Origin: CAZABP01 sp964483245
Lineage (GTDB): Bacteria > Planctomycetota > UBA1135 > UBA2386
Length of the DNA: 64,000 nucleotides
Direction of reading: 5' to 3'
NCBI GenBank assembly: GCA_964483245.1
Contig: CAZABP010000010.1
Span: 1 to 64,000, forward strand
Numbering within the stretch: the first letter of the stretch is position 1; the number at the start of each line of letters is the position of its first letter. A model generated the notes under the pieces. The model searched no databases. It had not been told where the DNA came from and saw nothing but the letters and a program-made list of their open reading frames with translations. Below, piece by piece: positions 1-7,868 of this stretch. A program made the position numbers and the translations under genes.

Positions 1-271
1 TCCCGATCGACGTGGTCTTGCCGGCGCCGTTCACGCCGACCATCATGATCACGAACGGCTTAGCCGCCGAGAGGGCCACTTCGCACTCGAGCGGCGCGAT
101 CAGGCGCTCGACCTCGCTCGCGAGGGCGCGCCGGAGATCGTCCGCCGACTCCAGGCGCTCGCGCTTCACCCGCGCGCGCAGCGCCGCGAGCAGATGGCCG
201 GTGGCCTCCACCCCGGCGTCGGGGCCCCGCCCCGCCGCCCCCCGGGGCGCCAAACACGCCACCGCACGCAC
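1..271 (-). CDS. ftsY: FtsY, signal recognition particle receptor GTPase (N-terminal part, runs off the left edge)
   Basis: FtsY docks the signal recognition particle with its ribosome at the inner membrane. The minus-strand frame reads a four-helix N domain ending in RLIAPLE, then PFVIMMVGVNGAGKTTSIG, which is the FtsY P-loop (GxxGxGKTT) with its family-specific flank. The rest of the G domain lies beyond base 1. The start is uncertain: GTG codons lie at 271, 262 and 211. Homology to the N domain begins near DAGVEAT (about 223); upstream of that the reading is low-complexity Gly/Pro/Arg and does not look like the usual first N-domain helix. The family identity is secure from the P-loop, but the 5' end may be damaged or misassembled. 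Confidence 0.8.
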   Translation of the reverse strand, partial: MRAVACLAPRGAAGRGPDAGVEATGHLLAALRARVKRERLESADDLRRALASEVERLIAPLECEVALSAAKPFVIMMVGVNGAGKTTSIG

Positions 272-318
272 CCCCCCCCGGCGCCCAAGCCCGTATCGCG
301 ACCATCAACGCCGACCAG

Positions 319-1788
319 ATGAGCGACATGCTGCGCACGCTGGCCAGTGAGGAGTTCGGCGGGCGCGGGACCGGGCAGGACGGATTCCAGAAGGCGGCCG
401 AGCTCGTGCGGGATCACTTCGAGCAGCTCGGGCTGCGCGGTGGCGGCGACGACGGCACGTTCTGGCAGCGGGTTCCGTGGGGCAAGCGCGAGATCGACGC
501 CGGCGCGACCGGCTTCGTCGTGCGGCAGGGGGAGGAGACGCTGCTGAAGCGCGGCCCGACGTCCGGGCTCGGCGGGATGGCCGGCGGGGACTACGAGGCG
601 AGCGGACCGATCGCGCTGCTGCGCGTGGCCGATGCACGCGAGCCGGAGATCACGCAGCGGCCGGCGGCCGGCGACATCGTGATCGTCACTGCGGAGCAGG
701 GCTTCCAGCGCGGCAACATGCGGGCGCTGTTCACGGCGATGACGTCGCTGTCGCGGGCGCTCAGCGAGAGCCAGCCGGCAGCGGTGCTGTTCGCCGACGA
801 CGAGCTGCTCGCGCAATGGCCGCAGTTGAGCGGCAGCGCGCGGCCGAGCCGCCGGGTCAACCCGGGTGCCGCGGGCCGCGGGGTGTCACCAAACATGTTC
901 GCCGTCGCCGAAGCGACGATGGATCGCCTGCTCGAAGCCGCTGGCAAGCAGCCGGCTGATCTCGTGACCGGCGCGGCGCTGCGGCTCGACGCGCTGGCCG
1001 CCGACGTGCGGGTCAAGATCCGCGAGACGGACGCGCCGGCCTGGAACGTGATCGGGATCCTGCCGGGAAGCGATCCGAAGCTGAAGGACGAATACGTCGT
1101 GATCGGGTCGCACCTCGACCACCTCGGCCGGCGCGGCAACACGATCTTCCCCGGCGCCGATGACGACGCGTCCGGGTCGACCGGGATCCTCGCGATCGCG
1201 CAGGCGTTCGCGCGCAACGACGTCAAGCCCAAGCGCAGCATCCTGTTCGTGACGTTCTGCGGCGAAGAGAGCGGGCTCGTCGGGTCGCGGTATTTCGTCG
1301 ACCACCCGCCGATCCCGCTCGAGTCGATCGTCGCGGAACTGCAGATCGACATGATCGGGCGCAACGAAGAACACCACCCCAGCGAGAACCGGACCAACGA
1401 GACCGCCGAGGAGAACCTGAACTCGCTGCACCTGATCGGCACCAAGAAGCTCAGCAACGACCTGCACGAGCTGTGCGTCAGCGCCAACGAGAAGCACGCC
1501 GGCTTCGACCTCGAGTGGGACCAGGAGGGCGTCTACTTCCGCAGCGACCACTACAACTTCGCGCGCAAGGGCGTGCCGATCGCGTTCTTCTTCACCGGCT
1601 TCCACCGCGACTACCACCAGCCGACCGACACCTACGACAAGATCGACTTTGCCAAGCTCGCGCGCGTGTCGAAGTACGTGTTCCACATCGCCTGGGAGCT
1701 CGCGCAACAGGACTCACGCCCGCTGATCGAGCCGGAGCTCTGGAAGGACGACAAGAACGCCCCCGCCGCGCCGCTGCGCAAGCAGTAA
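319..1788 (+). CDS. M28 family zinc aminopeptidase
   Basis: A metallopeptidase of the M28 family, which removes N-terminal residues with two zinc ions; most relatives are secreted. All five ligand motifs are present: SHLDH (His265, Asp267), GADDDASG (Asp 281-283), CGEES (catalytic Glu316, ligand Glu317), IDMIG (Asp344) and DYHQPTDT (His433). The region between residues about 90 and 240 would be the PA-like insertion seen in many relatives. The start is doubtful: the open frame continues upstream of ATG 319 through low-complexity proline codons, the conserved family start (ADQMSDMLRTLASEEFGGRG) runs across the ATG, and no signal peptide or ribosome binding site is visible. The TAA stop abuts a palindromic repeat. 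Confidence 0.85.
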   Translation: MSDMLRTLASEEFGGRGTGQDGFQKAAELVRDHFEQLGLRGGGDDGTFWQRVPWGKREIDAGATGFVVRQGEETLLKRGPTSGLGGMAGGDYEASGPIALLRVADAREPEITQRPAAGDIVIVTAEQGFQRGNMRALFTAMTSLSRALSESQPAAVLFADDELLAQWPQLSGSARPSRRVNPGAAGRGVSPNMFAVAEATMDRLLEAAGKQPADLVTGAALRLDALAADVRVKIRETDAPAWNVIGILPGSDPKLKDEYVVIGSHLDHLGRRGNTIFPGADDDASGSTGILAIAQAFARNDVKPKRSILFVTFCGEESGLVGSRYFVDHPPIPLESIVAELQIDMIGRNEEHHPSENRTNETAEENLNSLHLIGTKKLSNDLHELCVSANEKHAGFDLEWDQEGVYFRSDHYNFARKGVPIAFFFTGFHRDYHQPTDTYDKIDFAKLARVSKYVFHIAWELAQQDSRPLIEPELWKDDKNAPAAPLRKQ

Positions 1789-1790
1789 GC

Positions 1791-1939
1791 GGTACACCGG
1801 GTCTCTGAGACTTACTCCGTCAATTCGCGCGAGAATTCTCGCGGTAAGTGACGGCGCGGGTGTCTGAGACGCCGCGTACCGCTTCGCGCGGGAAAGTTCG
1901 CGGTAAGTGACGGAGTGGGTCTCAGAGACCGGGTGTACC
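1791..1939. repeat. Composite palindromic repeat, copy A, between convergent genes
   Basis: The 149-bp element is bounded by an inverted repeat: GGTACACCGGGTCTCTGAGA at 1791 and its complement ending at 1939 (20 of 21 positions pair). Inside it, the module CGGTAAGTGACGG occurs twice and each copy leads into a TCTGAGAC/TCTCAGAGAC core. A GCGTACCGCTTCGCGCG segment is shared with copy B. It begins just after the M28 stop codon and supplies the last codons and the TGA stop of the convergent gene on the minus strand. No transposase or T-tract is seen. It could be a REP-like element or a bidirectional terminator. Confidence 0.75.
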
Positions 1940-2587
1940 GTCTGCGGGCGGGCGCAGCGCGAGGGGCGGGCCGAGGACTTCGGTCAGGATGATCGCGCGC
2001 GCGGGGTCGCGGAGGTCGATGCGGCGGCCGGACAGTGGTGGCGCGATCTCGAGACGGCTGCGCTGGCGGGCGGGTGCGCGCGGTTCGGCCCGGAGCTTGC
2101 CGAGTGTGGGTTCGGCGGCGCCGAGGGTGTGCGCGCCGACGGAGATCGCTGCCGCTTTGGCTGGCTGCGGCTTGGGCAGCGGCCGGCCTTCGGCACGCGC
2201 TGCGGCCTCGAGGCGCGCACGGCGGCGGGCTTCGGCTTCGGCGAGTTCCTGCTCGCGGCGCTGGCGGCGGGCTTCGCGCGCGGCTTCGACGTCGTCGAAC
2301 GCCTGCGGCAGCGGCTGTGCCGGAACGGGCCGCTGTGCGGGCGGCCGCTGCGCAGGCGGCTCGCGCACCTCGGTGCGCGTCTCCATCCCCATCATGCGCC
2401 GCAGCTCGGCGGCGATCTCCTCGGCGCTCTTTTGTTGCGGCTTCGGCTTGCGCTGCTGTTGGCGTTGCTCGCGCTGCTGCCGCTCGACGGCGCGGCGCAT
2501 GACGCCGCCGAGCATGCTGACGATCCAGCCGATCAGGATGATCAGCAGGATCGGTTCGCGCAGCAGCAGGTTGATCAGGTCGCGCAT
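1922..2587 (-). CDS. Membrane-anchored hypothetical protein downstream of floA
   Basis: I do not recognise a family. The 221-residue product has one N-terminal membrane segment (LLIILIGWIVSMLGGVMRRA, about residues 13-32) followed by a long Gln/Arg/Glu/Ala-rich, probably coiled and disordered cytoplasmic part containing repeated PAQRP segments. It follows the floA-like gene by 9 nt on the same strand, so it is probably co-transcribed with the NfeD-FloA pair and may be a membrane-domain accessory protein (inference). Its last residues, GTPGL, and its TGA stop are encoded inside the palindromic repeat. Confidence 0.6.
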   Translation of the reverse strand: MRDLINLLLREPILLIILIGWIVSMLGGVMRRAVERQQREQRQQQRKPKPQQKSAEEIAAELRRMMGMETRTEVREPPAQRPPAQRPVPAQPLPQAFDDVEAAREARRQRREQELAEAEARRRARLEAAARAEGRPLPKPQPAKAAAISVGAHTLGAAEPTLGKLRAEPRAPARQRSRLEIAPPLSGRRIDLRDPARAIILTEVLGPPLALRPPADGTPGL

Positions 2588-2596
2588 CGTGGACTG

Positions 2597-3682
2597 CTAC
2601 TGCTGTTTGCCGCGCCCCTGCTCGTCCTTGGTCTGCTGCTCCTCGCCGTGCGCGATCTGCGTGCGCATCCGCGTATCCGACTCGATGTTCTTGAGCCGGT
2701 AGTAGTCGAACACGCCGAGCTGCCCGCTGCGGAACGCCTCCGCGATCGCGAGTGGGACCTCTGCCTCCGCCAGCACCAGCTTCGCGCGGTTGCCCATGAC
2801 CGCGGCCGAGCTCTCCTGCTCGGCGGCGACCGCCATTGCGCGCCGCTCCTCGGCCTTGGCCTGCGCGATCCGCTTGTCCGCCTCCGCCTGGTCCGCCTGC
2901 AGCCGCGCGCCGATGTTGTCGCCGACGTCGACGTCGGCGATGTCGATCGACAGGATCTCGAACGCGGTGCCCGCATCGAGTCCCTTGGCGAGCACGGTCT
3001 TGCTGATCCGGTCCGGGTTCTCGAGCACGTCCTTGTGGCTGTCGGACGAGCCGATCGTCGACACGATGCCCTCACCGACGCGCGCGATGATCGTCTCCTC
3101 GGTCGCGCCGCCGATCAGTCGCGCCAGGTTCGTGCGCACGGTCACGCGCGCACGCGCCAGCACCTGGATCCCGTTCTTCGCCATCGCCGCGACCTCGGTC
3201 TTGCCGGCGCGCGGGTCCGGGCAGTCGATGACCTTGGGATTGACGCAGGTCTGCACGGCCTCCAGCACGTCGCGCCCCGCGAGGTCGATCGCGGCCGCGC
3301 GCCGGAAGTCGAGATCGAGGTTCGCGCGGTTCGAGGCGATCAGCGCGTTGACGACCTTCAGCACGTTGCCGCCGGCCAGGTAGTGCGCCTCGAGGTCGCG
3401 CACGTTCATCTCGAGCCCGGCCTGCACGGCGCTGATCAGCGCGCGCACGATCACGGCCGGGTTCACCTTGCGGAGCTGCATGCCGACGAGCGTCAGCAGG
3501 CTGATGCGCGCCTTCGACAGGTAGGCCTGGATCCACAGGTTGATGAACTTCAGGAAGAAGATCAGCAACAGCAGCAGCAGCAGGATCAGGAACCCGACGA
3601 CCCAGAAGATCACCTCGTTCGATCCGCTCGATGGCTGGCCGCGCGACTGCGCGAGGATCACGGGGAGGACTGTGCTGAGCAT
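2597..3682 (-). CDS. floA: FloA-like flotillin (UPF0365, SPFH-type membrane scaffold)
   Basis: Flotillin-like proteins of this family organise functional membrane microdomains. The 361-residue product has an N-terminal hydrophobic stretch (about residues 24-46, rich in Leu/Phe), the family-typical YLSKARISLLTLVGMQLRKV and GGNVLKVVNALIASN blocks, GIQVLARARVTVRTN, and a C-terminal Ala/Glu-rich coiled coil (EADKRIAQAKAEERRAMAVA). It is slightly longer than Bacillus FloA, with about 20 extra N-terminal residues. It lies 15 nt downstream of the NfeD gene, the usual operon partner of this family. Confidence 0.9.
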   Translation of the reverse strand: MLSTVLPVILAQSRGQPSSGSNEVIFWVVGFLILLLLLLLIFFLKFINLWIQAYLSKARISLLTLVGMQLRKVNPAVIVRALISAVQAGLEMNVRDLEAHYLAGGNVLKVVNALIASNRANLDLDFRRAAAIDLAGRDVLEAVQTCVNPKVIDCPDPRAGKTEVAAMAKNGIQVLARARVTVRTNLARLIGGATEETIIARVGEGIVSTIGSSDSHKDVLENPDRISKTVLAKGLDAGTAFEILSIDIADVDVGDNIGARLQADQAEADKRIAQAKAEERRAMAVAAEQESSAAVMGNRAKLVLAEAEVPLAIAEAFRSGQLGVFDYYRLKNIESDTRMRTQIAHGEEQQTKDEQGRGKQQ

Positions 3683-3697
3683 CGGCTGGGATTCCTG

Positions 3698-5767
3698 CTA
3701 CTGGTTGGGGTTGATCGTTTGTGCTGGCGCCGCGGCGTGACGTGCGACGACGACGCGGTTCGCGCTGACGTCGACGACACGCACCTCGGTGCCGAGTTCG
3801 AGCATCTCGCCGCGCGTCACGACGTCGATGCGGCGGCCGCCGATGCGCGCGAAGCCGGCCGGCCGCAGGTCCGACTCCGCGGTGCCGGTCTGACCGAGCA
3901 GCTGCGCCAGCGCCGGATCGGCGCCGCTGCCGCTGACTTCCGCCGCGGTCGGCCCGGACAGGATCAGCAGCCGGCCGAGCCTGGTGTTCGGCAGCCACTT
4001 CATGCCATACAGCACGATCAGCGGCGCACCGACCGCGGCGATCGTCAGGAACGCGAATCCGGTCACCTGCCCGTGCTGCGTGAACGCGAGGAACACCGAG
4101 GTGACCAGCGACACGGCGGCGAGCGTCCCGAGGATCCCCATCGAGACGAAGAAGACCTCCGCCAGCGTCAGTGCCAGCCCGACGATCAGCAGCAGCACCA
4201 GGAAGCCGAAGGCCACCTCGCCGCGCTGCGGATCCTGCTGCGGCGCGACGACGACCTGGTTCAGCCGCGCCGCGATCACGCGCACCGGCGTGCCGCGCGC
4301 GAGGAAGCCGCCTTCGGCAACCGCGTCGAGACGCTCGCCATCGACCTCGGCGATCCCGGCCGGGCGCAGGTCGGTTACGGTCGCTCCCTCGCGCCCGATC
4401 CACCGCGCCAGGTCGACGAGCCCGCCGCTCGGCGTGCCAGCCGCGCGGAACCCCGCCGGATCCGGCGGCGTCAGCAGCACCCGGTTCAACACCGGGATGT
4501 ACGGCAGCATGCGCCCGAACAGGATCGCGCCCGCGACGACGAGCAGGATCAGCCAGGTCATGTTCAGCAGGTTCGTCAGCAGGATGTCCGACTCGATGTC
4601 GTTGCCAGGCAGGATGAACGTCTGCTGCGACGTGATCAGGCCGAACACCAGCGCCAGGAAGCCTAGGAACCCGAAGATCAGCGTGCCGGGCATCACGAAG
4701 ATCTCGACCGCGATCAGCCCGATCCCGGCGAAGAACAGCAGGATCTCGGTCCACTCCGCCAGCCCGACCAGATAGCTGCTGAACATCGCGACCCCGAGCA
4801 GCAGCGCACCGAGCACGCCCGGGATCGCGAACCCCGGCGTCTTGAACTCGATGATCAGCAGCAGGAACCCGATCACGAACAGGAACGGCTTGATCCGATC
4901 CAGCCAGCGGACGGCGTCCTCCGACCAGGTCGCTTGCAGCTGGATCACAGAGTCCATGGTCAGGTGGAACTCGGTGCGCACCAGTTCCTCGAGCGACGAG
5001 ATCGAGCCGTTGGAGAGCCCGATCTTGGCGGCTTCCTGTGCAGTCAGCACCAGCGGAGGCTTGTCGGAGCCGAGCGGATCACTGCGGAGGATCCGGTTGC
5101 CGGAGGATTCGATCCGGCGCACCCCCTGCTCATCGACGATCTGCGTCTGCTGGAATCCGCCGGCATCGGCGTAGGTGACCTCGAACACCCGCAGATCCGG
5201 ATCGACCATCGCCTCGGCGACGATCCCCAGGTCCGGCCTGCTGTTCTCGCGCTCCTCGATCAATCCGCGGAGCGACCCGCGCAGTGCCGCGACAGTCTTG
5301 TCGCGGATGTCCGGCGGCAACTCACCAACGAATCCCGGCCCACCGAGGATCGGCGTGATCGCGCCGAGCTTCGAGGCCGGCATCATGAACAACTGGTCGC
5401 AGGCGAGCGCGAGATAAGCCCCGGCCGAATACGCCTGATTCTGCACGTAGGCGACGGTCCGCATCGCCGGATCGCGGCGCATGACCGACAGCAGCGCGGT
5501 GATGTCGTGCATCGCCGCGAGCTGTCCACCCGGCGTGTCGATCAGCAGGACCACGCGGCTCGCACCGCGCGACGAGGCTTCGCTCAGCGCCCGGCGCACG
5601 AGCGCCACCGACGCGATCTGGATCTCGCCGGTGATCGGCACCACCAGCACCAGGTCCCGCGACTCCGCGGTCCCTTCCTGCGCCGGAACGACGGAGCCCA
5701 GGCCGCCCAGCACCGCCGCCAGCAGCAGCGCCTTCAGCTTCGACCAGATCCGTCCTGCGACGAGCAC
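3698..5767 (-). CDS. nfeD: Long-form NfeD membrane-bound serine protease
   Basis: Long NfeD proteins combine a ClpP-class protease domain with a membrane domain and OB-fold NfeD domains, and work with flotillins. The N-terminal part has the ClpP-class hallmarks LIDTPGG, QAYSAGAYLALACD (nucleophile Ser) and ASKLGAITP (candidate catalytic Lys). A block of hydrophobic segments follows. There are two NfeD C-terminal domains instead of one, recognisable by the duplicated LRPAGIAEVDGERLDAV and LRPAGFARIGGRRIDVV. I chose GTG 5767 because it gives a clean signal peptide (KLKALLLAAVLGGLGSVVPAQ) and has a TAAACA box 7 nt upstream. The frame stays open to 5896, with an ATG at 5854. It precedes floA by 15 nt. 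Confidence 0.87.
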   Translation of the reverse strand: MLVAGRIWSKLKALLLAAVLGGLGSVVPAQEGTAESRDLVLVVPITGEIQIASVALVRRALSEASSRGASRVVLLIDTPGGQLAAMHDITALLSVMRRDPAMRTVAYVQNQAYSAGAYLALACDQLFMMPASKLGAITPILGGPGFVGELPPDIRDKTVAALRGSLRGLIEERENSRPDLGIVAEAMVDPDLRVFEVTYADAGGFQQTQIVDEQGVRRIESSGNRILRSDPLGSDKPPLVLTAQEAAKIGLSNGSISSLEELVRTEFHLTMDSVIQLQATWSEDAVRWLDRIKPFLFVIGFLLLIIEFKTPGFAIPGVLGALLLGVAMFSSYLVGLAEWTEILLFFAGIGLIAVEIFVMPGTLIFGFLGFLALVFGLITSQQTFILPGNDIESDILLTNLLNMTWLILLVVAGAILFGRMLPYIPVLNRVLLTPPDPAGFRAAGTPSGGLVDLARWIGREGATVTDLRPAGIAEVDGERLDAVAEGGFLARGTPVRVIAARLNQVVVAPQQDPQRGEVAFGFLVLLLIVGLALTLAEVFFVSMGILGTLAAVSLVTSVFLAFTQHGQVTGFAFLTIAAVGAPLIVLYGMKWLPNTRLGRLLILSGPTAAEVSGSGADPALAQLLGQTGTAESDLRPAGFARIGGRRIDVVTRGEMLELGTEVRVVDVSANRVVVARHAAAPAQTINPNQ

Positions 5768-5774
5768 GTGGCGC

Positions 5775-5780
5775 TGTTTA
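5775..5780 (-). promoter_or_regulatory. Candidate leaderless -10 box before nfeD
   Basis: TAAACA on the minus strand, 7 nt before GTG 5767. This spacing would place the transcription start at about the start codon. No -35 is evident. Confidence 0.3.
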
Positions 5781-5869
5781 GCACAACCCCACAGCAACTC
5801 CCAGCACGCCGGACGCCCTGCGCGGCGATGTTTCCTGCCGCTCCGAATAGGCATCCTGCGGCCGCGCAA

Positions 5870-5898
5870 TTGACCCGCCCGCGAGGTCCTCCACAATC
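5870..5898 (+). promoter_or_regulatory. Candidate sigma-70-type promoter for the 5923 gene
   Basis: TTGACC (5870-5875), a 17-nt spacer and ACAATC (5893-5898) precede the ATG at 5923 by about 24 nt. A GAGGGA Shine-Dalgarno-like run lies 3 nt before the ATG. The -35 is good and the -10 is imperfect. Confidence 0.4.
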
Positions 5899-5922
5899 GC
5901 CGGTTCGCGCCGTGAGGGAACC

Positions 5923-6651
5923 ATGACCGAACTGCAGACAGCTCCGAAGCCAGCCCGCCCGAAGTCCGGGCCGGCGTCCGTGATCATCCGACCCTGGCCC
6001 AAGGTCGTGTTCCTGTACCCGACGTTCGTCACCGCGACGATCTTCTGGTTCGTCTCGCTGCTCAGCAACGACGGCTCGACCGTCGGCGTCGGCGGGCTCG
6101 GGAACGCGTTCATGGTCGTGTTCTTCCTGAACCTGCTGGTGTTCTCGTTCGACTTCTCGCGGATCAAGTCGATCACGCTGCTGTTCGTGATCGCCGCCAT
6201 CGTGCTCGGGATCGGCTGGGCCAACACGCAGTGGGGCTGGATGGATGGGATCAAGTCGGTGTTCGCCTCGATCGACATCCGGATGAACACGCAGTTCTAC
6301 GGGTGGGTCAGCGGGTTCCTCGCATTCGTGTTCCTGATCGTGCTGATCAACACGCGGTTCAACTACTACGAGATCAACCACCGCGAGATCCTGCACCATC
6401 ACGGCTACCTCGGCGACATCACGCGGATGCCGACGCAGGGGCTGCGGCTGAACAAGGAGATCTACGACCTGCTGGAGTACCTGCTGCTGAAGAGCGGGCG
6501 GTTGATCTTCTATCCCTCGACGTCGCGCGAGGCGATCGTCATCGACAACGTGATCGGCGTGAACCGCGCGGAAGAGCGGATCAAGGATCTGCTCAGTGTC
6601 GTCGCGGTGCGGATGACGCAGGAGGAAGTGATCGCGGAGGAGATGGGGTAG
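5923..6651 (+). CDS. Conserved-looking four-helix membrane protein
   Basis: I do not recognise a named family. The 242-residue product has an N-terminal Pro-rich cytoplasmic tail, membrane segments at about residues 28-47 (VVFLYPTFVTATIFWFVSLL), 58-76, 82-100 and 122-142, and then a soluble C-terminal domain (residues about 143-242). That domain has an alternating pattern (YYEINHREILHHHGYLGDI, IFYPSTSREAIVIDNVIGV) reminiscent of a bacterial PH-like membrane domain. It has one of the few plausible ribosome binding sites in the window and its own promoter, divergent from nfeD. Confidence 0.75.
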   Translation: MTELQTAPKPARPKSGPASVIIRPWPKVVFLYPTFVTATIFWFVSLLSNDGSTVGVGGLGNAFMVVFFLNLLVFSFDFSRIKSITLLFVIAAIVLGIGWANTQWGWMDGIKSVFASIDIRMNTQFYGWVSGFLAFVFLIVLINTRFNYYEINHREILHHHGYLGDITRMPTQGLRLNKEIYDLLEYLLLKSGRLIFYPSTSREAIVIDNVIGVNRAEERIKDLLSVVAVRMTQEEVIAEEMG

Positions 6652-6672
6652 CGCGCTCCCGGCGACGCTCCG

Positions 6673-6689
6673 GGCCTGCGCGGCAGGCC
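6673..6689. terminator. Hairpin between convergent genes
   Basis: GGCCTGC GCG GCAGGCC forms a perfect 7-bp stem with a 3-nt loop in the 54-nt gap between two convergent genes. There is no T-tract, so use as a bidirectional terminator is inferred from position only. Confidence 0.4.
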
Positions 6690-6705
6690 GGTGCACGGCG
6701 CTCGG

Positions 6706-7809
6706 CTACTGGTCGAGATCGATCCGGCCCGCTTCTGCGAAGGGCAAGGGATCACCATGGAAGCTGCGCTCCGCGAGCACCGGCATCGACGCGCCGCGCG
6801 GCAGCACCCCCAGGTCGCAACGGACGATGTCCTGCAGCGCGAACGGGATCATGAAGGAGTCGTGACGCTCCACGTCCTGCGCCGCCCGCGCGACCGTGCC
6901 ATCGCGTGCCTCGAACGTGCACTCGATCCGCAGTCGCTCAGATCCCAGGTTCAGCGATGAGAACATCAGACCCGCTGGCAGGCCTTCGACGGCCTCGAAC
7001 CTGAGCATCGACCGCCACTGCACGGGGAAGCGCCTGCGGACGATCTGGCCGAATACGGCAGGCACCCGAGTGACGTCGATGTCGACCTGCTCCGTGGGAG
7101 CACGCCTGCGCACCTCGACACGTTCAGCACTGTCTCGATCCGAGCTGAAGCCGGGCGGTAGCCGCACCAAGTAGTCCGCACCTGCGCTGAGTCCACCGAA
7201 TGCGAAGCGCCCATCCAGTGCCGTCGTCGTCACCGCGATCCTGCGGTCCAGCGCGTGGACGGCTCGCATCCACGCACGAGCTGTGGACGGCGGCTCCTCG
7301 TCGAACGGTAGCGAGCCCACGAGCTCGAGCTCCATCGGCCAGCTCGGCGGAACGCCGTCGATGCGGACGATCCCCGTGATCGCGACACCTCGCTCGATCT
7401 GCAGCCACTCTGTCCCTGCCGCGACTGCACGCACGTGTTCTCGCGGCGCGAATCCGACCGGCCAGATCAACATCGCGGTGCGGTCGTTCGACACCTGAGA
7501 GAAGCGGCTCAAGCCATCGGCATCGCTGATCCGGATGCCACCGCCCGAACCGAGGAGAGTGTCCGGCCCGAGTACGACGATCGCGCCCGCCAGCGGTTCA
7601 CCGTCTGGGCCGAGCAGCCCGAGTTGGTAGTCCGCCGTCGGCGGTACGCGTAGGGCCAGCTCAGCAGTCCGACCCGACGCCTCCTCGACTGCGACCTGTG
7701 TCGGCCCGGATCCTCGCGGGGAGTTGTGCATCCACGTCAGCACGAGCGCCCCCGCCGCGAGCAGCGCGGCGATCGTCGCGAGCATCAGACTCTTCGCGGC
7801 GGCAGACAT
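6706..7809 (-). CDS. Exported carboxypeptidase-regulatory-like protein, half-length paralogue (P1)
   Basis: First of four adjacent paralogues, counting from the left. It has an N-terminal signal/anchor (SLMLATIAALLAAGALVLTW) and then beta-rich modules resembling carboxypeptidase regulatory-like and Ig-like folds, such as YQLGLLGPDGEPLAGAIV, VAITGIVRIDGVPP and TALDGRFAFGGLSAGADYLV. It aligns with the first half of P3 and P4 and stops at AGRIDLDQ, exactly where those continue with LGEIDLEAGQRELIVTV. The second half (about 350 residues) is absent, so this is either a truncated copy or a genuine short form. The substrate is unknown; a role in the periplasm or outer envelope is inferred. Confidence 0.75.
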   Translation of the reverse strand: MSAAAKSLMLATIAALLAAGALVLTWMHNSPRGSGPTQVAVEEASGRTAELALRVPPTADYQLGLLGPDGEPLAGAIVVLGPDTLLGSGGGIRISDADGLSRFSQVSNDRTAMLIWPVGFAPREHVRAVAAGTEWLQIERGVAITGIVRIDGVPPSWPMELELVGSLPFDEEPPSTARAWMRAVHALDRRIAVTTTALDGRFAFGGLSAGADYLVRLPPGFSSDRDSAERVEVRRRAPTEQVDIDVTRVPAVFGQIVRRRFPVQWRSMLRFEAVEGLPAGLMFSSLNLGSERLRIECTFEARDGTVARAAQDVERHDSFMIPFALQDIVRCDLGVLPRGASMPVLAERSFHGDPLPFAEAGRIDLDQ

Positions 7810-7819
7810 TGGCGAACGG

Positions 7820-7825
7820 ATCGTA
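7820..7825 (-). promoter_or_regulatory. Candidate leaderless -10 box before P1
   Basis: TACGAT on the minus strand, 10 nt before ATG 7809, in a 59-nt gap. No Shine-Dalgarno is visible. Confidence 0.25.
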
Positions 7826-7868
7826 GCTCGTCACGCGGTTCGCAGCCGGAAGTGGAAGCAGGCTCGCG

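Noticed and set aside
1791..1939. Insertion sequence or MITE with target duplication
   Set aside because: Terminal inverted repeats exist, but no duplicated target site can be identified on either side and no transposase is present, so it is listed only as a repeat.
1907..4666. A 919-codon plus-strand open frame across floA and nfeD
   Set aside because: Antisense shadow of clearly recognised floA and nfeD; composition is Arg/Ala/His/Gln-rich with no motif.
5768..5896. Upstream extension of nfeD to 5896
   Set aside because: Would place a charged 43-residue tail before the signal peptide and run through the promoter of the divergent gene.
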